Part shown: positions 1-6,113 of the stretch, in pieces | How the letters are laid out: every line of letters starts with the position of its first letter | Numbering within the stretch: position 1 is the stretch's first letter | Assembly: GCA_964352775.1 (NCBI GenBank) | Contig: CAYGTK010000162.1 | Span: 1 to 9,566, forward strand | Length of the DNA stretch: 9,566 nt | Source of the DNA: CAYGTK01 sp964352775 | GTDB taxonomy: Bacteria > Bacteroidota > Bacteroidia > Chitinophagales > CAIOSU01 | Direction of reading: 5' to 3' | Position numbers and translations under genes: made by a program | The notes under the pieces: generated by a model | What the model saw: only the letters and a program-made list of their open reading frames with translations | What the model was told of the DNA's origin: nothing | Database searches by the model: none

Positions 1-69
1 GTAAGCTGCCTTAATTTGTTCTTTAGTAGCCTTATTGGTTACCCCAAGTATTTGATAATAGTTCTTCAA
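1..69 (-). CDS. J-domain (DnaJ-like) protein, N-terminal fragment
   Basis: Reading leftward from a TTG at 67-69 gives 23 residues beginning MKNYYQILGV and continuing NKATKEQIKAAY, then the window ends. This is the typical opening of a J domain (helix I plus the start of helix II), the module that recruits Hsp70/DnaK and stimulates its ATPase. The HPD motif lies beyond the edge, so catalytic competence and the rest of the protein (true DnaJ, CbpA-like or a membrane J protein) cannot be judged. There is an in-frame stop (TGA, 88-90) upstream and no ATG or GTG between it and the J domain, so TTG is the only plausible start. An AAGGAG at 83-88 lies 13 nt upstream, which is rather far but is the only Shine-Dalgarno-like sequence found before a gene here. 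The gene is divergent from the DUF212 gene at 144. Confidence 0.72.
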   Translation of the reverse strand, partial: MKNYYQILGVTNKATKEQIKAAY

Positions 70-91
70 GTATATAGCACTTCTCCTTCAA

Positions 92-121
92 TATCTAAGA
101 TAGGGCTATTCTACAATTCAA
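92..121 (-). promoter_or_regulatory. candidate promoter and small palindrome before the J-domain gene
   Basis: On the minus strand a TTG (119-121) is followed after 16 nt by TATCTTAG (95-102), one base off the Bacteroidetes -7 consensus TAnnTTTG. The -7-like box overlaps an 11-bp perfect palindrome, TATCT-A-AGATA (92-102). The spacing is a little short for the family and the match is imperfect, so this is a weak call. The rest of 70-143 shows no other clear signal, and no Shine-Dalgarno precedes the rightward gene at 144. Confidence 0.2.
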
Positions 122-143
122 GGTACTTTCTTATCTTACCCCT

Positions 144-632
144 ATGAAGGAATTCTTGATCGCAATTAATGGAAATGGCTTTGAGGTAGGCATTTCATTA
201 ATGGTAGCCAATACGCTAGCACAATGGATCAAGATGTTAGTTAGTGTAATACGCAAGCGCAGATTGAATTTCAGAATACTATTTTCTACAGGTGGTATGC
301 CTTCTAGCCATAGTTCTACTGTATGCGCCATGGCTGCATCTGTGGGAATGATAGAAGGTTTTAGTTCCGTAATATTCGCTGTAGCAGCAGCTGTAGCAGG
401 CATTGTAATGTACGATGCTGGCGGAGTTCGTCAAGCGGCAAGCAAGCAGGCCAAAGTACTAAACAAGATGATACGTGATATAGTATCAGAGGACCATATC
501 CTAAAAAAGGAACGCCTAAAGGAATTTCTTGGACACACGCCTATCCAAATATTTGCAGGTGCTGGCCTAGGTATCTTGATAGCAATGGGCCTCCGCTATT
601 GGATCGAAATTACGATAGCTGCCACTAATTAA
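144..632 (+). CDS. DUF212 / divergent PAP2 family membrane protein
   Basis: A 162-aa protein of the DUF212 family (B. subtilis YuiD type), distantly related to PAP2 acid phosphatases. It fits the family's usual length of about 150-160 aa. Visible family motifs, in order, are FSTGGMPSSHSS (residues 47-58), the stretch MYDAGGVRQAASKQAKVLN (89-107) and LGHTPIQIFAGAGLGI (129-144). Hydrophobic segments at about 13-35, 58-90 and 133-158 suggest an inner-membrane protein with the conserved motifs near the membrane face. The PSSHS element resembles the PSGHS motif of PAP2 enzymes, but the second histidine motif of true PAP2 is not evident, so phosphatase activity is not established and no substrate is known. 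No Shine-Dalgarno precedes the ATG. The stop codon overlaps the stop of the convergent large gene by 4 bp, leaving no room for a terminator between them. Confidence 0.9.
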   Translation: MKEFLIAINGNGFEVGISLMVANTLAQWIKMLVSVIRKRRLNFRILFSTGGMPSSHSSTVCAMAASVGMIEGFSSVIFAVAAAVAGIVMYDAGGVRQAASKQAKVLNKMIRDIVSEDHILKKERLKEFLGHTPIQIFAGAGLGILIAMGLRYWIEITIAATN

Positions 633-3600
633 AACTGCATCCCGAACTTAAAGTTGATAATGCCCGCTTCGCGGCTTCGTGTGTAGGTAACTGATATTGC
701 TGCCAAGTTGAATGGGCTTATCCATAAGCCACCACCAGCACCATAATGCCATATATCTGACGAACCACTTACTGTACTCTGGTCATTCTTCACCCAAACT
801 CTACCCACATCAAATAGGCCTATCAAACCTATACTTGCTGGAAGCACTACAGTTTTAAAGTCGAGTATTTTCCAACGTAGCTCTGTGTTTTGGAAGAAGC
901 TACTCGTTCCTGCAAAGCGCTGGGCACGATATCCTCTTAAGTTGGTAGTTCCGCCAAGGGTGTTAGCTTGCCAGAATTCGAAGTCTCCGAAGTTATGAGC
1001 ACCACCAGCACGAAGGGCAACTGTTAATGGCACTTTGCCACGGAAGGTAAAATAGACACTAGCTTCACCACCTAACTGAGTATAGTTCAGGTCGCTATCT
1101 TGCGTGTTTATCTGCCAGCGACCACCTAGTCTAATTCGGAATCCACGGGTAGGTACTAACTTGTTATCTGTCTTGTCTACCTCATACTCCATTAGTAAAC
1201 CTACATAGTGCTTATCTAAAAAGTTAGCTGCACTAACCATACTAACGGTATCACTTACAAATCTTCCTGTAGTTTGGTCAAGCTTAGCATATTGATAATA
1301 GGGCCCTAATTTTAGACTTTGGTTACCATTCAATCTACGTTTTAGTGCTAATGAAAATTCACCAAGGCGCAGCCGCAGGCGATTGTAATCCAAGCCACGC
1401 TCCTCTCCTTCTCCATTTTCAGCTAGCGTGGTGTTATTACCTAGTCCAAAGTAGTTCTGCACAAAATTTGGCCCTAGGAAATGGGCATTCACGTTTAAGT
1501 TAAAGCGGCCGACTAAATGACTGAATTCACTTTCATAAGCCACTCTAAAAGCTAACGTAGCAAAGGCAATACTTCCCTTAACGGTATGTTTATGTGCAAA
1601 ATGAGGATGACGGAAACCCATTTTAGCATAGCTATATCCTAGGCCAATGAAAATACCATCATCAGGGTTAAACCCACCGTCTATCAAAGGCATACGCTGA
1701 TCGTAGCGAAAGGCTTTGCGGTCGTAATCATTCACCTCATCTTTGTTCGATCGCTTATCGTGCAGGTCGCGATGGGAATGGATTATCTCGCTACCACGCT
1801 TTTTGTCATATACTAGCGACTTCCTAACTGGACCACGAACGCGAGACTCATTCTCGAACTTATCTTCACCACCTCCGCCTATCATGCGAATTTTTATGCC
1901 CTTATTTACCTGCCCAAATAGGTAGAACGTATCATCGCCTTTCAAACCATACAAACGAATCTCTTTAGTTTCACTATTCACGAAGGTCCGCTGATACATC
2001 ACTTCTTTCTTCTTTCGCTTTTTATTAGAATCAAAAACGGTTACTCTGGTATGCTCATTATCAATTCGTTCTACTTCAAAATAATCACTCTTATTAGTTC
2101 CTGGAATATCAACTTCCTTGGCTAAGATCTCGTAATATTCTTCTGCTATTTCAACTAGAATATCACGACGCCCTTTTAGCTGCGCAATTATTGTTTCTCC
2201 TCTAATATCAAAAGATGTTTTAGGCAATCCCTTTACTGATTCTTCTATCACCTCATCGGTCAATCGAGTTTGAAGTTCCTTGGCCATGTTGATGAAGTCT
2301 TTACGCTCCATCTCGGTAAGAAAAGTACGGTCGAAGTAGCGTGCATTCCAAGTCAATCCTGCAAGGTTGTACATCTCCTCGTCTAAACTTTGGAATTTAC
2401 TGTAGCGCAATAACCACTTTCTACTCGCCAGCCAAGGCAATGCACCATCAAATTTATAAAAGGCTTGATCCCTATCTCTTGGAACGGGCTGATAGACTTT
2501 GCCTGAATCCGTTTTGAATTCCGACCATCGCCATTGATCATCGTGCCTATCCCAGTCATTTATTAAAATATCGAACAGACGTGAACGAAGTACTTGACGT
2601 TGATCTACACTACTCTTATCATCCTTCTGCACATCCTTTATCACCTTGAAGGTGTTCTCCATGTCTTTAGGATTACCAAAGCTGACCATCTCTCTTCTAT
2701 CGCCTGCTGGGCGCTCCTCATACAGGTATAGCTCGCCAGCAAAGGCCTGGTTATACTCCCCCAGATTCTCTTGCGGAGGCAAATAAACGATCTTTGGGTT
2801 GGTATGGTGAACACCAGCAGCATCCGCCATTCTAGGCACACCTACTGCAGCATAGGGGTGCGATGCAGCTATAAGGTCTTGCACTAGTTTCTGTGCAAAA
2901 GTCTTCTTCAAAAACTTCGGCACTACTTTATCTACATCCTTTTCTATTGAACGAAGTACCCATTGCTTTCCTTCGGGATTCTCTAATCGCAGTGACTTGG
3001 TTTGAAAACCTCCTCCCCTTTGAACTGGGACTAGACCACCATGCTCCTTGCTTAAGTCTATTGTTGGGAAGGTATCTACGGCAAGCCACTCTTCTCTATG
3101 CAATTCCCCTAGAATTCGAGTTTTGAATTTTCCCGCTTTGTATAGTTCGGAAGCTGCTGTAACAGCTACATCATCTTCAAGCGTATATTCGGTCTCCACC
3201 TGCTCAACGTTAGCAGCTGTAGAAACGGTAGCTTCTTTTATCTTCTTACGGAATATCATCTTCCCTGTAGTTCCATCATCTTCAGGTATCCAAAACTCAA
3301 CCCATACCTCTCCTGAACGGTAATACATCAACTTAGAAAAGCCCTTGTGCTGATGTACCATATCGGCGCCATGCCCTTTACGGGCATAGCTTGTTTTACT
3401 TCCCGACCCACTTACTATGAACTGGCCATATTCATTATCATGAAACTGAAGACTATGCTCGTGCCCACTTGCAAAAGTGATGTTGTATTTAGTAGTAGCT
3501 AAGGTTAATATTGCCTTGCGGTACTTAGCATTCGTGTTATTAGCTACATCCTGTCTGCTTATACCAGCCTTTCTAGCTATCGGCATTATTGACCCTAGAA

Positions 3601-4402
3601 AAGGTAGAGGTATCATCAATTTATCACTAGCTATAGTTAAAGGGAACAAATGCTCTTTCCAAGAATAAAATCCACCATGCGATCCATTGGTGAAGAATGG
3701 ATGATGGGTAACAATGACTATCTGCTTCTCTTTGTTTTGCTCCAGTATATCTGCAAATAGTATTAAGAACTCTTCTTTGCTAGTTACCTCACAACCCAAA
3801 TTGATATCTGGCTCTTTGTCCCAACGATGGAGCCACCATTGACTACTGATAGCTATCATGATCAAACTATCTGACAATTCCACTACATGTGGGTCGCCAC
3901 AACCATCATCGGGTAAAAAGGTGTTCCCTCTATTTAAATAAGCTTCTACATATTCTTCTTGGCGCTGAACGGCTTTCAACCCGCCCTTTTTACTGTGATT
4001 CCAATCATGATTTCCAGGAATAAAAAAAGGTTGCCCAGGAAAGGACTTCGCCACTTTCAATTGCTCATCAAGGCGTTTCTCCATTTTCTCGCGATCATCT
4101 GCATCTTCGTCTGGTAATCCGAAAGTGTAGATATTATCGCCTAAAAATACCACAGCACTGTTCTCTCCTTCTGTTTGAAGTTGAGATTGTAGCGTTTTAA
4201 AAACGGGCTCTTGCGCCTCTACATCAGGCTTACCACAATCACCAATTAAGTAGACCGAATAATAAGGCTTTTCAATGGGTAGTTCTAGTTGCTCCCAATC
4301 GCTCACCTCTTTACTGTGCCAAGGCTCTTTTAACGTTCCACAAGAAATAAGGAAAAAAACAGACAGAATGAAGATGACTGGAGAAGTGTACCTGTTGTGC
4401 AT
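629..4402 (-). CDS. lipidated purple-acid-phosphatase-like / kinase-like / Omp85-barrel fusion protein
   Basis: A 1257-aa outer-membrane protein. Residues 1-21 are a lipoprotein signal with lipobox L18-I-S-C21. Residues about 48-320 form a calcineurin-like phosphoesterase with all five purple acid phosphatase motifs in order: GDCG (54-57), GDNIY (88-92), GNHD (130-133), VTHH (231-234) and GHEH (313-316). Such enzymes use a dinuclear metal centre to hydrolyse phosphate esters. Residues about 440-760 resemble a CotH/HipA-type kinase fold: glycine-rich RGGGFQTKSLRL (462-473), NDWDRHDDQW (615-624) and PRDRDQAF (641-648). GDDTF (822-826) and GGGGEDKF (842-849) precede the barrel. Residues about 900-1257 are a beta-rich Omp85/BamA-like barrel with LRGY (1155-1158) and a terminal Phe typical of outer-membrane proteins. 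I see no POTRA repeats. Phosphatase and barrel calls are firm; the kinase-like call is inference. The VOC gene lies 52 bp upstream on the same strand. Substrate unknown. Confidence 0.93.
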   Translation of the reverse strand: MHNRYTSPVIFILSVFFLISCGTLKEPWHSKEVSDWEQLELPIEKPYYSVYLIGDCGKPDVEAQEPVFKTLQSQLQTEGENSAVVFLGDNIYTFGLPDEDADDREKMEKRLDEQLKVAKSFPGQPFFIPGNHDWNHSKKGGLKAVQRQEEYVEAYLNRGNTFLPDDGCGDPHVVELSDSLIMIAISSQWWLHRWDKEPDINLGCEVTSKEEFLILFADILEQNKEKQIVIVTHHPFFTNGSHGGFYSWKEHLFPLTIASDKLMIPLPFLGSIMPIARKAGISRQDVANNTNAKYRKAILTLATTKYNITFASGHEHSLQFHDNEYGQFIVSGSGSKTSYARKGHGADMVHQHKGFSKLMYYRSGEVWVEFWIPEDDGTTGKMIFRKKIKEATVSTAANVEQVETEYTLEDDVAVTAASELYKAGKFKTRILGELHREEWLAVDTFPTIDLSKEHGGLVPVQRGGGFQTKSLRLENPEGKQWVLRSIEKDVDKVVPKFLKKTFAQKLVQDLIAASHPYAAVGVPRMADAAGVHHTNPKIVYLPPQENLGEYNQAFAGELYLYEERPAGDRREMVSFGNPKDMENTFKVIKDVQKDDKSSVDQRQVLRSRLFDILINDWDRHDDQWRWSEFKTDSGKVYQPVPRDRDQAFYKFDGALPWLASRKWLLRYSKFQSLDEEMYNLAGLTWNARYFDRTFLTEMERKDFINMAKELQTRLTDEVIEESVKGLPKTSFDIRGETIIAQLKGRRDILVEIAEEYYEILAKEVDIPGTNKSDYFEVERIDNEHTRVTVFDSNKKRKKKEVMYQRTFVNSETKEIRLYGLKGDDTFYLFGQVNKGIKIRMIGGGGEDKFENESRVRGPVRKSLVYDKKRGSEIIHSHRDLHDKRSNKDEVNDYDRKAFRYDQRMPLIDGGFNPDDGIFIGLGYSYAKMGFRHPHFAHKHTVKGSIAFATLAFRVAYESEFSHLVGRFNLNVNAHFLGPNFVQNYFGLGNNTTLAENGEGEERGLDYNRLRLRLGEFSLALKRRLNGNQSLKLGPYYQYAKLDQTTGRFVSDTVSMVSAANFLDKHYVGLLMEYEVDKTDNKLVPTRGFRIRLGGRWQINTQDSDLNYTQLGGEASVYFTFRGKVPLTVALRAGGAHNFGDFEFWQANTLGGTTNLRGYRAQRFAGTSSFFQNTELRWKILDFKTVVLPASIGLIGLFDVGRVWVKNDQSTVSGSSDIWHYGAGGGLWISPFNLAAISVTYTRSREAGIINFKFGMQF

Positions 4403-4407
4403 GGTAA

Positions 4408-4415
4408 CAAAAATA
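4408..4415 (-). promoter_or_regulatory. candidate -7 element (TATTTTTG) just before the large fusion gene
   Basis: TATTTTTG on the minus strand matches the Bacteroidetes -7 consensus TAnnTTTG exactly and ends 5 nt before the ATG at 4402. No TTG is found at the expected upstream distance, so only half of a promoter is visible. If it is used, the transcript would start almost at the start codon and be nearly leaderless. Otherwise the gene may simply be co-transcribed with the VOC gene 52 bp upstream. Confidence 0.25.
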
Positions 4416-4454
4416 ACTTTTTGCCAGCGCTTTTAGTAACCACTTATACTAGCC

Positions 4455-4823
4455 CTAGTACCTACTATATAAACCTATGCGATTGCCTTCGCTATCCATA
4501 AAAAGTGCCATGTAGCCGTGTCGCTCTGAAATGGCAGTCCGTTCTTGCAGTATCTCTCCACCTGCTGGTACTACGCGCTGCAATATTACCCGTAGGTCGT
4601 CACCTGCATTTAAGTATGGTATTATCCCAGTATCACTAGGTACGTAGCCAGGGCCTTCTACCACGGCACCGCCCACGCCGCCCGTCTCGTGCGGTAAGAA
4701 AGACATATAAGTATCCTCAGCCTCTACAATATGCATATCTGCTCTAAAAATGGCACTGTAAAAATCTCTCGCTCGGTAAATGTTATTGGCAGGTAACTCA
4801 AGCCAATTGAAAACGTTCTTCAT
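4455..4823 (-). CDS. VOC (glyoxalase/bleomycin-resistance fold) family protein
   Basis: A 122-aa protein, the usual size of a single-unit VOC protein made of two beta-alpha-beta-beta-beta modules. The first module opens with NVFNWLELPANN (residues 3-14), followed by the helix RARDFYSAIF (17-26). A glycine-rich turn GGVGGAV (48-54) follows. The second module ends with the characteristic GYMALFMDSEGNRIGLYS (103-120). The N-terminal strand lacks the histidine that binds metal in glyoxalase I, and the canonical set of four ligands is not obvious, so this may be a non-metal or altered-metal member. The family covers isomerases, dioxygenases, fosfomycin and bleomycin resistance proteins and many uncharacterised proteins. 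No specific reaction can be assigned. It is soluble and without a signal peptide. It lies just upstream of the large fusion gene on the same strand and is divergent from the lipoprotein cluster. Confidence 0.88.
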   Translation of the reverse strand: MKNVFNWLELPANNIYRARDFYSAIFRADMHIVEAEDTYMSFLPHETGGVGGAVVEGPGYVPSDTGIIPYLNAGDDLRVILQRVVPAGGEILQERTAISERHGYMALFMDSEGNRIGLYSRY

Positions 4824-4840
4824 GATGTTCTATATCGCTG

Positions 4841-4871
4841 CTAAAATACTCGTTTCAGTAGGTTCAAAAAA
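4841..4871 (-). promoter_or_regulatory. candidate promoter of the VOC gene
   Basis: On the minus strand TTTTTTG (4865-4871) is followed after 16 nt by TATTTTAG (4841-4848), one base off TAnnTTTG. The predicted leader would be about 10-15 nt. The 16-nt gap equals that of the weak candidate before the J-domain gene, but it is short for the published range, so confidence is low. Confidence 0.25.
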
Positions 4872-4915
4872 TGATAGAATTAACATTTCATTTCATCTTT
4901 CACCCAATTGTGGTA

Positions 4916-4946
4916 TTGGTAGCTCAAGTTGAGAAGTATACTTTTG
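4916..4946 (+). promoter_or_regulatory. Bacteroidetes-type promoter of the metal-uptake cluster
   Basis: TTG (4916-4918), then 20 nt, then TACTTTTG (4939-4946), which fits the -33 TTG and -7 TAnnTTTG consensus of Bacteroidetes primary sigma promoters, with spacing inside the usual range. Transcription would begin near 4950, giving a leader of about 50 nt before the ATG at 5000. This argues against any upstream in-frame ATG (4871) being the true start of the DUF4856 gene. Confidence 0.5.
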
Positions 4947-4953
4947 TCAACAC

Positions 4954-4978
4954 CTTATTTAGACTAAATACAAATAAG
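4954..4978 (+). promoter_or_regulatory. palindromic operator candidate downstream of the promoter
   Basis: TATTTAG-A-CTAAATA (4956-4970) is a perfect 7-1-7 palindrome about 10 nt downstream of the -7 element, close to the expected transcription start. A second, overlapping inverted repeat pairs CTTATTT (4954-4960) with AAATAAG (4972-4978). A repressor bound here would block initiation. Because the downstream genes look metal-related, a metalloregulator of the Fur or DtxR/MntR type is the natural candidate, but the site does not clearly match a consensus that I can vouch for. Confidence 0.4.
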
Positions 4979-4999
4979 CAAAACACAAATATCACAACC

Positions 5000-6112
5000 A
5001 TGATGAGACAAGCACTTTCCCTAGCAATTTTGACCCTATTCTGCTTCACCAGCTGCGATAAAGACGAAAACAATGGCTACGATGTGCCAGCTACTTACAC
5101 ATTTACTGATGCTGATGGCAATAACACGGTAAGCTTTACTGGACAAACACAACGCAAAGCCATGCTTAGCGAATTGGTAGCTACTATGAAGAAAGGAAAT
5201 ACTGGAGAAGTATTAGATGGTGACCAACTTCAAAACATGTTCAGCAATACCAACTCCCCTTTTAGTGACGCTAGTTTGAATACTGCTAGTAAAGACATAA
5301 AAAGCAAGACCGCGGGTGGTGATATTAATGTGCAGCAATGGTTTCAAACTTGGATGGCAAAAGCTGCAGACGCTAGCTCAAAGCAGGCTTTTGGAAGCAA
5401 TGGCGTTGCAGGAGTAGTTGGCGGTAACCCTGGGCAAGGCGGACCTTACCTACAAGATGAAGAAGGTAAAGAATACGTGCAAATGGTAGAGAAAGGCCTT
5501 ATGGGAGCTTTGATGATATATCAAATTGAGCAGGTGTACATGGGAGACGATAGGATCGGTAGCAGTGTGAACAATACCGATGCAGTGGATGCTGCCGCTG
5601 GCAAATTCTACACCGCAAAAGAACACCATTGGGATGAGGCATATGGCTATTTTACTGACGCTATAGACTACCCAGCAACGGGTACCGATAGCTATTGGGG
5701 CAAATACACAAATGGTCGTGATGATCTATTAGGCAGCAATGCGATCATTGCTGGTGCTTTCCGAACTGGAAGAGCCGCCTTGAGTGCAGGAGTAGAGGCA
5801 GACCTGCTTGCTGCAAGAGATGAGATAAGAACTGAATTGACCAAAGTCTGTGCTGCAACTGCCATTCACTACTTGAATGAAGCTACTAACGAACTGATAG
5901 ACGATGCGGCAAGAAATCATGCATTGTCAGAAGCTTATCCCTTCATCTGGTCGCTGCGTTTTGCTTTTGATAGTCCGGTAACTGCTGCTGAAGGAAATGA
6001 GCTTCATGTTCAATTAGGCAACTACTACACCATATCTGCTACAGATATTAAAACGGTACGTGACACCTTAAGCACAGCCGCTGGATTAGATGATGTTAAA
6101 GATCAATTGTAA
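5000..6112 (+). CDS. DUF4856 family lipoprotein, probably surface-exposed
   Basis: A 370-aa lipoprotein. The ATG at 5000 (directly followed by a second ATG at 5003) gives a proper lipoprotein signal, MMRQALSLAILTLFCFTSC, with lipid Cys at 19. An in-frame ATG at 4871 would add 43 residues that overlap the promoter and bury the signal peptide. After Cys19 comes DKDEN, which resembles the Lys/Asp/Glu-rich lipoprotein export signal of Bacteroidota, so surface display is likely. The body matches DUF4856 by recall: SFTGQTQRKAMLSEL (45-59), LDGDQLQNMF (72-81), a glycine-rich loop around 132-149, EHHWDEAYGYF (208-218) and SYWGKYTNGRDDLLGSN (231-247). Its biochemical function is unknown. Family members commonly sit beside imelysin and TonB-receptor genes, as here, which suggests a role in binding or handling iron or another metal. 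The next gene starts one base after the stop. Confidence 0.88.
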   Translation: MMRQALSLAILTLFCFTSCDKDENNGYDVPATYTFTDADGNNTVSFTGQTQRKAMLSELVATMKKGNTGEVLDGDQLQNMFSNTNSPFSDASLNTASKDIKSKTAGGDINVQQWFQTWMAKAADASSKQAFGSNGVAGVVGGNPGQGGPYLQDEEGKEYVQMVEKGLMGALMIYQIEQVYMGDDRIGSSVNNTDAVDAAAGKFYTAKEHHWDEAYGYFTDAIDYPATGTDSYWGKYTNGRDDLLGSNAIIAGAFRTGRAALSAGVEADLLAARDEIRTELTKVCAATAIHYLNEATNELIDDAARNHALSEAYPFIWSLRFAFDSPVTAAEGNELHVQLGNYYTISATDIKTVRDTLSTAAGLDDVKDQL

Positions 6113-6113
6113 G

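Noticed and set aside
2641..3668. Several open frames of 60-90 codons within the large fusion gene, on both strands
   Set aside because: They have no recognisable motifs, lie wholly inside a strongly supported long gene and look like chance frames opposite or beside it.
4447..4460. Inverted repeat TACTAG-CC-CTAGTA at the end of the VOC gene, considered as a terminator
   Set aside because: Arms are only 6 bp with a 2-nt gap, it overlaps the stop codon and no T tract follows on the minus strand.
4868..4890. AT-rich stretch tested as a classical Fur box (GATAATGATAATCATTATC type)
   Set aside because: Only about half of the positions pair as an inverted repeat; the palindrome at 4956-4970 is much better.
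4871..4999. 43-codon N-terminal extension of the DUF4856 gene from an ATG at 4871
   Set aside because: It would place the lipoprotein signal internally and overlap the best promoter of the window; ATG 5000 gives a normal lipoprotein.
6090..6113. Imelysin start at an ATG at 6090 inside the previous gene
   Set aside because: It adds MMLKINCK in front of a complete lipoprotein signal; the coupled TAAGATG at 6110-6116 is the more natural start.
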